From: Gemmatimonadota bacterium
GTDB taxonomy: Bacteria > Gemmatimonadota > Gemmatimonadetes > Longimicrobiales > Gaopeijiaceae
DNA length: 64,000 nt
NCBI GenBank assembly: GCA_041390105.1
Contig: JAWKQO010000001.1
Span: forward strand, 808,001-872,000
Direction: 5' to 3'
Part shown: positions 1 through 8,303 of the stretch, piece by piece
Layout of the letters: each line of letters opens with the position of its first letter
How positions within the stretch are numbered: the stretch's first letter is position 1
Position numbers and translations under genes: made by a program
Notes under the pieces: model-generated
The model's input: only the letters and a program-made list of their open reading frames with translations
Databases searched by the model: none
What the model was told of the DNA's origin: nothing

Positions 1-888
1 ACACTGGGGCTCTATCTGCCGATCCACCTGTACGGCGGCGTGGGAGAGATGTTCAACCAGATCGAGGCAGCCCGCCCCGAGCTGCTGTCACTTCCGGGGC
101 TCACGGCCGCGGGCCAGCCCTGGGGTTGGGGAGGGTTCTCCAGCGCGATCCTGGTGAGTGCCATCGGGCTGATGATGTGGCCCCACTTGTTCATGAAGGC
201 ATTCACCGCCAAGGACGATCGCACGCTGCGCCGCACGGTGGTGCTCTTCCCCACCTTCCAGCTCTTCCTCATCCCGGTGTTTCTGATCGGGTTCGCAGGC
301 GTGCTCTATCCCGGTAGCCCGCCCCGCCCCGACTTCATCCTGCCCTACCTGATCCTGGAGTCCAACCTCTCACCGATCGTGGTAGGGCTCTTCTGCGCGG
401 GCGCGCTCTCCGCGTCCATGTCCACGGGCGATGCGCTGTTGCATGCGGCGGCCTCGGTGGCCATCGAGGACGGAGTGCACCCCTTCGCGCCGGGGCTCAG
501 CGACAAGAGCCAGCAGCTCTGGATGAAGATCGTGCTGATCGGTGTGGCGCTGATCGCCTACGGCTTCGCCATCAGCGGCAGTCAGTCCCTCGTGGTGCTG
601 TTGCTCACCGCCTACGGGATCATCTGTCAGTTCGCTCCCCCCATCCTGGCGGCGCTCTACTGGAAGCGCGCCACCACGCCCGGCGTGCTGACTGGGTTGA
701 TCTCCGGATCGGCCACCGCGCTCTGGTTCTACTTCCAGGGCGGGCGCCCCTTCGAGCTGCACGAGGGACTGCTGGGTCTGATGGTGCACATCCCTGTGCT
801 GGTGGCGGTGAGTCTGATGACGCAGCCGCAGGATCCGGCGCACGTGGCGCGGTTCATGGGAGGGGGCACGGAAGAAGCGCCACGCTGA
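1..888 (+). CDS. Sodium:solute symporter (SSS/SLC5 family), C-terminal part
   Basis: The reading frame is open from base 1, so the start lies upstream of the window and about 295 residues are seen. Hydrophobic helices alternate with short loops; a conserved stretch SASMSTGDALLHAAAS is typical of the late core helices of sodium:solute symporters, and LMMWPHLFMKAF resembles the conserved GxxxxPH motif of the family. It should be an inner-membrane sodium-coupled importer, but the substrate (sugar, proline, pantothenate or other) cannot be read from this fragment. It converges on the next gene with a 51-bp gap in which I see no strong terminator. Confidence 0.85.
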   Translation, partial: TLGLYLPIHLYGGVGEMFNQIEAARPELLSLPGLTAAGQPWGWGGFSSAILVSAIGLMMWPHLFMKAFTAKDDRTLRRTVVLFPTFQLFLIPVFLIGFAGVLYPGSPPRPDFILPYLILESNLSPIVVGLFCAGALSASMSTGDALLHAAASVAIEDGVHPFAPGLSDKSQQLWMKIVLIGVALIAYGFAISGSQSLVVLLLTAYGIICQFAPPILAALYWKRATTPGVLTGLISGSATALWFYFQGGRPFELHEGLLGLMVHIPVLVAVSLMTQPQDPAHVARFMGGGTEEAPR

Positions 889-939
889 CCGCCCGACGCG
901 CCCGTCGCGATCGGAAAGAACCAAGCCCGCACGGCGTGG

Positions 940-1836
940 CTACATCTGTCCGGCAAGGTACTCCGCATTCACCTTGAGCATCCAATAGGCCTCCGGACTG
1001 ATGAACTTGACGTTGAGCGCATCCAGCTCATTCGCGAATGCGACCAGCTCGTTGCTCGCCGCCGTCGGGTTGCCCGCGGCCAGGTTCGCCGCGACCGCAT
1101 CCAGCTTGACCTGCAGGCTGTTGCAGACCCCCTGATTGGTGATCCAGCCAAGGGTGGTGCAGGAGGCCGTGAGCTGCTGCACGATCTCAGGAAGGCCCAA
1201 CGCATCCGGGGAGTGTGTGGGGGCAGGCACTTCGAACGTCTCCGCGAACGACGCAGGATCGTGGTGAATACCATCGGGATTCTCTTCTGGCGTCCCCCAC
1301 GGCTCGGCACAGCACGCAGCCCAGGCGGGCTCTGTCCGTGCAGATCGGAGGCCAGGCAGGAAGGGACTGCGCAGAGCGAATCCTGCCAGCGTTGACCCCG
1401 GCTCAAGACCGTCGAGCTCCCAGGCGACACCTCGCACGTTTCCCCAGGCAATCCCATCTGTCATTTCCACCAACTTCCACGCCCCAGGGGTAGATGCTCC
1501 CAACGGTACAGTGAAGCCCCTGTCAGTCCGTGTAAAGGTGCGCCCATGGGCGTCGATACTATCGTAGACACCGCTGCTCGGTAGCCGCACGGGCTGCCCC
1601 GTAGCGGACGGATCGACCAAGTCTATGTATGCAGCCGCGAGGGGATGCTGGCCGGCCACCGGATTCGACAGTGAGTACCGGTAGATCCAATAGTCGGCCG
1701 AGTCCTCGATCGCGTCGAGTTGGAGTAGCGATCCGGCGACACTCTGAACACCCGCTTTCACAGAGTCCCCACCGAAGACCAACAGCAGTGCCGCACACCC
1801 CGCGACGGCGATGACCACAGCGCTGGTTCGTTCCAT
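940..1836 (-). CDS. Secreted protein with C-terminal FIMAH-like domain
   Basis: 298 residues. An N-terminal hydrophobic segment (about residues 6-26) is a signal peptide or membrane anchor. The middle part is not recognised. The last 70 residues (CTTLGWI...VCNSL..KLDA......FANELDAL...ISPEAYWML) match the pattern of the FIMAH domain, a helical C-terminal module found on exported proteins of Gemmatimonadota and others: a short Cys-bounded loop, NSL, then KLDA and an F.N.LDA helix. The gene starts 5 bp after the stop of the large upstream lipoprotein-like gene, so the two are probably co-transcribed and may act together at the envelope. No enzymatic function can be proposed. Confidence 0.6.
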   Translation of the reverse strand: MERTSAVVIAVAGCAALLLVFGGDSVKAGVQSVAGSLLQLDAIEDSADYWIYRYSLSNPVAGQHPLAAAYIDLVDPSATGQPVRLPSSGVYDSIDAHGRTFTRTDRGFTVPLGASTPGAWKLVEMTDGIAWGNVRGVAWELDGLEPGSTLAGFALRSPFLPGLRSARTEPAWAACCAEPWGTPEENPDGIHHDPASFAETFEVPAPTHSPDALGLPEIVQQLTASCTTLGWITNQGVCNSLQVKLDAVAANLAAGNPTAASNELVAFANELDALNVKFISPEAYWMLKVNAEYLAGQM

Positions 1837-1841
1837 CTAGA

Positions 1842-4214
1842 TCACCCTCCGGGATTCGTGAGGCCGGGCCGTGCGAACACGAAATGTAGGTGGTCGCCCT
1901 CTCGTAGGACGTACGCACCCACTTGATCCGCCTTCTCCGCGGCCTGCAAGATGTCGATCACCTGTGCCCCCTGGCACTGACCGTAGTGCAACCGGTGCGT
2001 TTCCCCCTCATCCCAACCCGTGAACTTCACGCGGCAGATAGCCACGTCCAGATCGATCCCAAGACGATGGCTCAAGTGCGAGTCCAAGTACGGGTGATCC
2101 TCAAGTGCCCCGGAAGCGCGCCAATTGAACGATCCCCCGCCCTCCAGCGAAGCATCATTGAACTGCGGATAGAGCAGGTCGGAACCGTCGACCCTCTGCA
2201 GCAGAGCGGCCAAGGAGAGGGCATGGCCGGCAACGTCCGTCCGCAGGAACCAGTTTCGCGCTACACCGTGATTCTGGTTCCCCCAACCGACGTAGTAGGC
2301 AAGTGAAAGGAACGGCGGAGGCTGCAAAGCCGGCACCGCCACTTGCACAGCCGTAGAAGCCGTGTCGCTCTCTCCTGCTGCTTCCGCCTCAACAAGAAAT
2401 CGCATGGTCCCGGCCATATGACCGGCTACGAACGTCGCCTTCACTTCTCCGTTTAGGTCGGTGGTACCGTCTATCGTCGGCGACCAGTCTTGTCCGTCTT
2501 CGAAGTATCCGAGAATCGGGCGTCCGTCATCCGGCAACGAGTGACTCGGCCACGTGACCTTGCGACTGCTCGATGTGAGCTCGACATCTCCTGCGATGTG
2601 TTCATGGCCTCCCGTTCTCGACTGGTAGACCGCACGGAGGGACACCGCAGCACCTTCCACAGCACCCTGCGAATCTGAGCCCCGGACCGTAACGGTCGTT
2701 CTCCCCGGGGTCTGCGCGCGGTGTGTTACGGCAATCCCTGTGGAAGTTCCGCGTCGGAATTCACCCGAGACCGTGCGCTCGGCTGTGCGTGGGTGAATCG
2801 CCTGCACATCGACCGAGACCTCCACCTCGAGCGCCGAGCAGGAGGCATCGTATGCCGCCACCAGCTTCCCGTCTGCTGACCCACCCGGGGCTGGGCATTG
2901 GCCAGGTCCCACGGTGATCAGATTGCTCACCGCCTTCGCCGAATCACCCGCCTGATTGAAAGCGGTCAGGTGCATCCGCCCGGTCGCGGGCGGGGCATAC
3001 CCACACTCGGACATCCCAGCGCACGCCACCACCGTCCCGCTCTGCCCCGGAGCGGCCGCCGTATCCTCCACCTGCCAGCTCCACACCTGATCCTGGCCGG
3101 AGAAGTTGTCGGTCGAGGTAAACTGGACCGTGTCGCCCTGGGCTACGGAGTCGGGGGTCCCGGCAACCGTCAGCTCCATCGTGTCGGGGCGGATCCACAC
3201 CACTTCGCTCGGGGCCTCCACCGTGCTGGACGCCACCTCGGAGCGTGCATACATGCGACCGCTGGCCGGCGGCCGGTAGAGGCAGGACGTCTGGAGCGCG
3301 CAGGGTAACCCCAGCTCCCCGGCACCCCCGCGCCCCAACGGTTCAGGCAGCGTGTCCCCTGCTCGGAAGTACCAGCGGGTGTTGTTCAGAGAAAGCTCGG
3401 AAGTCGCCGTGAACGTGACGTCCGTGTCCGCCTGCCCCGTCGCGGCGTCGATGAGTACGGTGGTCGGATCGGCATGTACCTCCAGCGGATTGAGGGCCCG
3501 AACCGACACCGTCTGCGCTCCATTGATCAGATAGCCCGCCGCTTGATGGCTCTCTGCGCCGCCGACGCCGGGAGGGCACCCCAGGGTCTGCGGATCCGAG
3601 ATGCAGCCCCCCGCCGGACCGCCGCCGCGCCGACTCACCTCCACCTGCCCTGCATTGAACACGATGCCGCGGGCCTCCATCGCCAACCCCGTCGAGTCCA
3701 CGGTGAAGGACAACCCTTGCCCTCCGATCCGGACACTCACGGCGAACTCGCCACCGGTCGCGGCAGCTCCCTGAGGGCCCACTGTGGTACCGGCCAGCGG
3801 TAGGTTGCAGTCGAAGCCACAGTAGTACGCCGTATACTCCGGGTTGGATGCAACGGTCAGGCCACCCTCCACGCGCACGATCAGGAAGGGGTTTGGCTCA
3901 GGCACCTGGATGCCCGTGGCGGTCCAGCCCAGCGCGTCGAACGCACTCGGTTGGAGCGGGATCGGCGCGGGGCTACCCGGGATCGTCGGCGGATCTGGGA
4001 GGTGGTCCGCAGGAGCCTCGATCGGAACCTCGACCGAGACGGGCATGCTCTCGGGCCCGCAGGTGACCAGCAGCGGGGTGCTGGCCAACGCTGCGAAGGA
4101 CAGAATCCAGCTAGAACTCGCTCGCGGGGGGGGGGGATAGCATGACTCGACCCGTTGCGCCGCAGGGGAAGCTCCGACCCTTCCGGGGCCGGAACGCCGC
4201 GAACGTAGGCGCAC
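1842..4214 (-). CDS. Large exported protein with peptidase-M15-like C terminus; start disrupted by an 11-C tract
   Basis: 790 residues from a GTG at 4214, but the first 25-30 residues are low-complexity Arg/Pro/Ser and do not look like a real start. A good exported N terminus (SSWILSFAALASTPLLVTC, lipoprotein-like) begins just after a run of 11 C on this strand. The ATG at 4143 would read directly into that signal if the run were 10 C long; as sequenced it hits TAG after 10 codons. The body holds repeated beta-rich segments with DTVQFTS and DTDVTFTATS patterns, like bacterial Ig-like domains. The C-terminal 100 residues contain SHRLGIDLDV and DHLHFVF, which could be the H/D and HxH zinc ligands of an M15-type peptidase. 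That is a suggestion, not a firm assignment. Confidence 0.6.
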   Translation of the reverse strand: MRLRSRRSGPGRVGASPAAQRVESCYPPPPRASSSWILSFAALASTPLLVTCGPESMPVSVEVPIEAPADHLPDPPTIPGSPAPIPLQPSAFDALGWTATGIQVPEPNPFLIVRVEGGLTVASNPEYTAYYCGFDCNLPLAGTTVGPQGAAATGGEFAVSVRIGGQGLSFTVDSTGLAMEARGIVFNAGQVEVSRRGGGPAGGCISDPQTLGCPPGVGGAESHQAAGYLINGAQTVSVRALNPLEVHADPTTVLIDAATGQADTDVTFTATSELSLNNTRWYFRAGDTLPEPLGRGGAGELGLPCALQTSCLYRPPASGRMYARSEVASSTVEAPSEVVWIRPDTMELTVAGTPDSVAQGDTVQFTSTDNFSGQDQVWSWQVEDTAAAPGQSGTVVACAGMSECGYAPPATGRMHLTAFNQAGDSAKAVSNLITVGPGQCPAPGGSADGKLVAAYDASCSALEVEVSVDVQAIHPRTAERTVSGEFRRGTSTGIAVTHRAQTPGRTTVTVRGSDSQGAVEGAAVSLRAVYQSRTGGHEHIAGDVELTSSSRKVTWPSHSLPDDGRPILGYFEDGQDWSPTIDGTTDLNGEVKATFVAGHMAGTMRFLVEAEAAGESDTASTAVQVAVPALQPPPFLSLAYYVGWGNQNHGVARNWFLRTDVAGHALSLAALLQRVDGSDLLYPQFNDASLEGGGSFNWRASGALEDHPYLDSHLSHRLGIDLDVAICRVKFTGWDEGETHRLHYGQCQGAQVIDILQAAEKADQVGAYVLREGDHLHFVFARPGLTNPGG
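4126..4136. repeat. Homopolymeric G(11) tract near the 5' end of a lipoprotein-like gene
   Basis: Eleven consecutive G on the plus strand (C on the coding strand). It sits 4 bases downstream of an ATG (4143) and immediately upstream of the signal-peptide codons of the minus-strand gene. Its length decides whether that ATG is in frame: 10 C fuses ATG to the signal peptide, 11 C gives a stop after ten codons. Confidence 0.9.
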
Positions 4215-4270
4215 CGCAGCTCAGCCGCAAGCTGAACGCGGGACCGCGGCGGCTAGCCACTGTCCCGCCG

Positions 4271-5245
4271 TCAGGTCGTGCCCCGAACCCTTGATCCGGT
4301 AAGCGCGGCCACCACTTCCGACCCACGGCCGCGCGGCACCCGCACAGGGTAGGCGCTTCCCGGGGGCGTGACGCCCTTGAGGAAGTGCGGGTTGAGCTCC
4401 CGGAGCACGGAGTATTCGACGCCCGTGCGCTCCGCGACCCGCCAGAGGGAGGTTCCGCCAGGCACCAGCACGCGATCGAACTGATAGGGCGTCAGGTACT
4501 CGACCTCCAAGCCCAGCTCGGACGAGCGTTGGGCCAGCGTGCGCGAGGCCAGGATGCGCGGCACGTACTCCCGCGTCTCCCGGGGCAGATGCTGCACCAC
4601 TTCCCAGTAGATGTGTCGGTCGGCGTCCGGACCGTGTCTACGCAACAAACGCGCAACGCGCGTCGGTCCCGCGTTGTAGGCGGCGGCCGCCAACGGCCAC
4701 GAGCCGAAGCGGTCGTGCAGGGCTTGCAGGTAGTCCAGCGCGGCGTCGGTGGCGCGGATGGGATCCCTGCGCTCGTCCACCCACTCGTCCACCCGCAATC
4801 CGTAGTCGCGTGCGGTCCCTTCGCGCAGCTGCCAGATGCCCAGCGCGGAATCAGGCGACATCACACGCGGGCGCAGCCCGGACTCCACCATGGCCAGGTA
4901 CAGCAGATCGTCCGGCATGCCGCGCGCACGCAGCCGCTCGCGGATCATCCCGGCATAAGCGCCCTGGCGGGCCAGGTAGCGGCGCAGGGTCTGCGGATCC
5001 GTGGAGAGCAGCCGGTCCGTCCATTCGGCCACCTGGGCTTCCAGCTCCGTGGGCAGCTCGTCCCAGGGCTCGAACGCCACCTTGCGGGGCCCTTCCAGCG
5101 CCCCCTCGGCCGAGCGCGTTACCAGCGAGGGCCGGCCGAACGCGAGCACGCCGAGCAGCAAGCCGATCCAGACGGCCAGGCGGGGCGCCGCTCGAGGGCG
5201 CACCACGGGTGAGGGGGCTTCGGGGGTGTGGGACTCCGTACTCAT
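4271..5245 (-). CDS. Membrane-anchored lytic transglycosylase (MltD-like) with LysM-like C terminus
   Basis: 324 residues from an ATG. A cytoplasmic tail (1-21) is followed by one hydrophobic anchor (about 22-41). The SLT/lysozyme-like domain spans about 95-225: catalytic Glu121 in the MVESGL motif, GIWQ at 136-139 and AYNAG at 189-193 are all present, so it should cleave peptidoglycan glycan strands in the periplasm. Residues 250-312 (SLWRVAERTGVEYSVLRELNP) look like a single LysM peptidoglycan-binding module. It lies downstream of rplU-rpmA on the same strand but is separated from rpmA by a strong terminator, so it probably has its own promoter. Confidence 0.88.
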   Translation of the reverse strand: MSTESHTPEAPSPVVRPRAAPRLAVWIGLLLGVLAFGRPSLVTRSAEGALEGPRKVAFEPWDELPTELEAQVAEWTDRLLSTDPQTLRRYLARQGAYAGMIRERLRARGMPDDLLYLAMVESGLRPRVMSPDSALGIWQLREGTARDYGLRVDEWVDERRDPIRATDAALDYLQALHDRFGSWPLAAAAYNAGPTRVARLLRRHGPDADRHIYWEVVQHLPRETREYVPRILASRTLAQRSSELGLEVEYLTPYQFDRVLVPGGTSLWRVAERTGVEYSVLRELNPHFLKGVTPPGSAYPVRVPRGRGSEVVAALTGSRVRGTT

Positions 5246-5272
5246 GATGAAACCGTACGGCTCCTGGATGTG

Positions 5273-5309
5273 AAAAGATCCGCTCCCGCGGAGGCGGGAC
5301 GACGGATCT
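5273..5309 (-). terminator. Rho-independent terminator after rpmA
   Basis: On the minus strand AGATCCG (5309-5303) pairs with CGGATCT (5282-5276). An inner TCCCGC/GCGGGA stem with a CTCC loop completes the hairpin, and a T run (5276-5273) follows directly. It lies 18 bp past the rpmA stop codon. Confidence 0.85.
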
Positions 5310-5326
5310 CTCGTAAACGAAAGAAC

Positions 5327-5578
5327 TTACGCCGGGTAGACCGAGACCACCTTGCGGCCGCGCCGACGCTCGAACTTCACCTCACCGTCCACCAGGGCAA
5401 ACAGCGAGTCGTCTCCGGCCCGGGCCACGTTCCGCCCGGGGTGGATGGGCGTGCCGCGCTGGCGGATGATGATGCCCCCGGCCCGGATGGCCTCGCCACC
5501 GTAGACCTTCACGCCGAGATACTGCGGGTTGGAGTCCCGCCCGTTGCGGCTCGAGCCGACGCCCTTCTTATGAGCCAT
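5327..5578 (-). CDS. rpmA: 50S ribosomal protein L27
   Basis: 83 residues, the usual L27 length. It begins MAHKKGVGSSRNGRDS, the conserved N terminus that reaches toward the peptidyl-transferase centre, and contains GGIIIRQRGT and the GDDSLFAL segment. There is no Firmicutes-type N-terminal extension needing cleavage. It follows rplU by 21 bp in the standard rplU-rpmA operon and is closed by the hairpin at 5273-5309. The usual downstream obg gene is not here; a lytic transglycosylase follows instead. Confidence 0.98.
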   Translation of the reverse strand: MAHKKGVGSSRNGRDSNPQYLGVKVYGGEAIRAGGIIIRQRGTPIHPGRNVARAGDDSLFALVDGEVKFERRRGRKVVSVYPA

Positions 5579-5599
5579 GCTGGTCTCCTTGCCTGGCGA

Positions 5600-5911
5600 T
5601 CAGAGGGCGACCGAGTCCACGCGGATCTCGGTGAATCCCTGCCGGTGACCCTGCTTCTTGCGGTACCCCTTACGGCGCTTCCGCTTGAAGACGATGATCT
5701 TCTTGTCTCTACCGTGAGAGAGGACCTCCGCCTTGACCGTGGCTCCGCTCACGACGGGCGTGCCCACGGCGACGTTCTCGCCGTCCGAAGCGACCAACAC
5801 GTCATCGAACGTGACGTTGGCGCCGGGCTCGGCGTCGAGCGTGGGGACCCGGAGGGTTTCCCCCGGCGCCGCGCGGAACTGCTTGCCCCCGGTGCGGAAG
5901 ACGGCGTACAT
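5600..5911 (-). CDS. rplU: 50S ribosomal protein L21
   Basis: 103 residues when started at the ATG at 5911 (MYAVFRTGGKQFR), the normal L21 N terminus and length. The open frame continues 55 codons further upstream, but that extension has no family similarity and would be the leader. The C-terminal signature KRKRRKGYRKKQGHRQ, the rRNA-binding basic loop, is present. First gene of rplU-rpmA, with a long leader (see 5912-6483). Confidence 0.97.
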   Translation of the reverse strand: MYAVFRTGGKQFRAAPGETLRVPTLDAEPGANVTFDDVLVASDGENVAVGTPVVSGATVKAEVLSHGRDKKIIVFKRKRRKGYRKKQGHRQGFTEIRVDSVAL

Positions 5912-6483
5912 GATGTCCTCTCTGTAGGTCAGATCTGAGCCTGGTAAGGTAAAATCCGGCCGGGACCCCTTCAAGACCTCCCTGCGGCGGGGTGGTGGGT
6001 CAACGTGACCCACTGCGGGCGGCTGGCCACGAAAGAGGGCCCGGAGCGGCGTTCCGTCCGCTCCGGGCCCTACCAACTGCCCGGTGGCATTGCCCCCTCC
6101 TCAGGGAAGGCCGCCGACCCAACGGCTGCGGCTCGGGTCCGTAGGGTCGGTCGCCCACGGGTCACGCCTTCTCAGGCGCCCTGCCGCGCCCTCCGCCCCA
6201 TGCCGCGCCACCGTCGGCGTGCCTCCATCGGGAGGCTCGGGCGGGGCGCCTGGGGCGCCTCGAACCCTGGCCGGGCTTCTGCGCGGGCCCATGAATCGGA
6301 AGGCCTGAATGCAGGGATAGGCCGCTCGGGATCCGGGGGCAAGGATCGTCGGCGGGGAGGGCCCAACCACGCGCCGCCCGCCTGACTTCCGTCGCCACTC
6401 GGGCCGGCCGCCTGGAGGGCAGCCCCTGCTGGGATGGGGTGCCCCGCCCGCTGTACGGGCTCCGCCTCCGCAGGGCCCTCCAG
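5912..6483. other. 572-bp gene-free region between RNase G and rplU, likely carrying the rplU leader
   Basis: No convincing gene is seen on either strand: the open frames here are GC-driven Pro/Gly/Arg-rich shadows without homology or ribosome-binding sites. The region holds the strong hairpin at 6037-6070. A second, weaker pairing CTGGAGGGC (6412-6420) with GCCCTCCAG (6475-6483) lies immediately after the RNase G stop. It should contain the rplU promoter and 5' leader and the 3' end of the RNase G transcript. Confidence 0.6.
6037..6070 (-). terminator. 13-bp perfect hairpin: RNase G terminator or rplU leader structure
   Basis: GGGCCCGGAGCGG (6037-6049) is the exact reverse complement of 6058-6070, with an 8-nt loop. 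On the minus strand it is followed by TCTTTCGT, a weak T-rich tail. It lies about 125 bp before the rplU ATG, so it could terminate read-through from RNase G or act as an attenuator-like leader for the ribosomal protein operon. Confidence 0.55.
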
Positions 6484-8217
6484 CTAGGCGCCCGAGTCGC
6501 CGTCCATCGCGTACTTCTGGGTGACGTCCGTCTCGGCGGGCCCGGCCAGCAGCCGGAACTCGTCCTGGTTCAGCAGCGGATCGTCCCGCACCTCCACGCG
6601 GAGGCGCGTGCGCTTCTGGACGCGCTCCACGAAGTCCGGCTCCTCCTCCATCAGGTGGAGCACGACCTCCGGGTGGGTACGCACCACCACGGTCTTCTCC
6701 TTCCCCTCGGCCCGGATGCGTCCGATGGCGCGCTCCGCCGAGCGCAGCACCGAGCTGGGCGTATAGACCCGCCCCTTGCCGCCGCACTGCGAGCACGCTT
6801 CGGTGAGCGCCGTGAAGAGGGGCGGCCTCACCCGTTGGCGCGTCATCTCGATCAGACCCAGCGCCGACAGCTCGAACGTCTTGGTGCGGGCCCGATCCCG
6901 TCCCAGGTGCGAGCGCAGCTCGTGCAGCACCTTGTCGCGGTGTTTCTGCTGCTCCATGTCGATGAAGTCGCAGACGACGATTCCGCCCACGTCGCGCAGA
7001 CGCAGCTGACGCGCAATCTCCCGGGCCGCGTCGAGATTGGTCTTGAGGATGGTCTCCTCGGGGTCCTTCTTGCCCTTCCCGGTGAAGCGCCCGGTGTTCA
7101 CATCGATGGAGACCAGCGCCTCGGTGGGCTCGATGACGATGTAGCCGCCCGAGGGCAGGTCCACGCGCCGCTGGAAGGCGCCCTGGATCTCCTCTTCCAC
7201 GCCCTCCTTGTCGAAGAGCGGCTCCTCACCCTGGTACAGCTTCACACGACCGACCAGGTCGGGATCGACGCTCTGCACGTAGGCGCGGATCTCGTTGTAG
7301 ACCTCTTTCGAGTCGACCGTGAGGCGCTCGAAGCGGTCGCTGAACAGATCACGGATGATCCCGCTCACCAGGTGGGCGCCGCGGTGCACGCGCGCGGGCG
7401 CCTCGGCCGCCTGAGCAGCCGCCTCGATCTCCAGCCAGGTGTTGCGGAGCTCGTTGAACTCGGCCTGGAAGGTGCCCTGGTTGAAGTCCTCTCCGACGGT
7501 GCGGACGATGATCCCGCCCTGGTCCTTGGGAAGGATCTCCTTGGCGAGGGCCCGCAGCCGTCCCCGCTCCGAGCGCTCGCCGATCTTCCGACTCACGCCG
7601 ACGCGCGCGGAGTAGGGCATGTAGACCAGGAAGCGACCGGGCAGCGAGATGTGCTTGGTGAGCCGCGGTCCCTTGGTGCTGATGGGCTCCTTGGTCACCT
7701 GCACCAGGACCGTGTCTCCCTTGGAGATGTAGTCCTGGATGGGAGGGAACTTGCGGGCTCGGCGGGGCGGTCTGCCGTTGGAGCGGCCTCCCTTCCCTCC
7801 CTTGGCCTCCGCGCCCTTCTCGTCGCCGCCCTCGGCCTCTTCTTCCGGGGAAGCCTCTTCCCGCTGGTCGCCCCCGCGGCCTCTGCGGCCCCGCTTGCCG
7901 CGGGACCGCGGCGCGGGCTCCGGCTCGTCATCGTCGTCCTCTTCGGGCGCGATGTCGGAGATGTGCAGGAAGCCTGCCTTCTCCGTGCCGATGTCGACGA
8001 ACGCCGCCTGGATGCCCGGCAGCACGGCTTCGACCCGCCCGAGGAACACGTCGCCGACCATACGACCCTGATCGGGTCGGTCGAACATGAACTCCGCGAG
8101 CTTTCCGTTCTCGAGCAGCGCCACCCTCGACTCGTGCGAGGATGCGCTGATCAGGATCTCTCTACGCACTCCTGACCTTGATGTCTCCCGGAAGACCGCG
8201 ACCGGGCCACTGTCCAC
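6484..8217 (-). CDS. rng: Ribonuclease E/G family protein with a charged insertion in the S1 domain
   Basis: 577 residues; RNase G-like length, with no long RNase E C-terminal scaffold. An S1-like RNA-binding region starts near residue 50 (GDVFLGRVEAVLPGIQAAFVDIG). A low-complexity insertion of about 70 residues (roughly 92-160, an acidic block followed by Gly/Lys/Arg-rich sequence) then interrupts it before it resumes at FPPIQDYISKGDTVLVQV. The catalytic DNase I-like half is intact: SIDVNTGRF carries one metal-binding Asp and VVCDFIDM the other. The zinc-link CSQCGGKGR is present, so it should dimerise. It acts in mRNA decay and rRNA 5'-end maturation. It sits upstream of rplU, as in many bacteria. 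Confidence 0.93.
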   Translation of the reverse strand: MDSGPVAVFRETSRSGVRREILISASSHESRVALLENGKLAEFMFDRPDQGRMVGDVFLGRVEAVLPGIQAAFVDIGTEKAGFLHISDIAPEEDDDDEPEPAPRSRGKRGRRGRGGDQREEASPEEEAEGGDEKGAEAKGGKGGRSNGRPPRRARKFPPIQDYISKGDTVLVQVTKEPISTKGPRLTKHISLPGRFLVYMPYSARVGVSRKIGERSERGRLRALAKEILPKDQGGIIVRTVGEDFNQGTFQAEFNELRNTWLEIEAAAQAAEAPARVHRGAHLVSGIIRDLFSDRFERLTVDSKEVYNEIRAYVQSVDPDLVGRVKLYQGEEPLFDKEGVEEEIQGAFQRRVDLPSGGYIVIEPTEALVSIDVNTGRFTGKGKKDPEETILKTNLDAAREIARQLRLRDVGGIVVCDFIDMEQQKHRDKVLHELRSHLGRDRARTKTFELSALGLIEMTRQRVRPPLFTALTEACSQCGGKGRVYTPSSVLRSAERAIGRIRAEGKEKTVVVRTHPEVVLHLMEEEPDFVERVQKRTRLRVEVRDDPLLNQDEFRLLAGPAETDVTQKYAMDGDSGA

Positions 8218-8303
8218 GACCCCGCTCTCGTCCGGATGTGGGCATCCGTCGACGAGACACGGCCGCCGCTCTCAGCGCGCCTGTCGCCTCTCCCGCATGT
8301 GTT

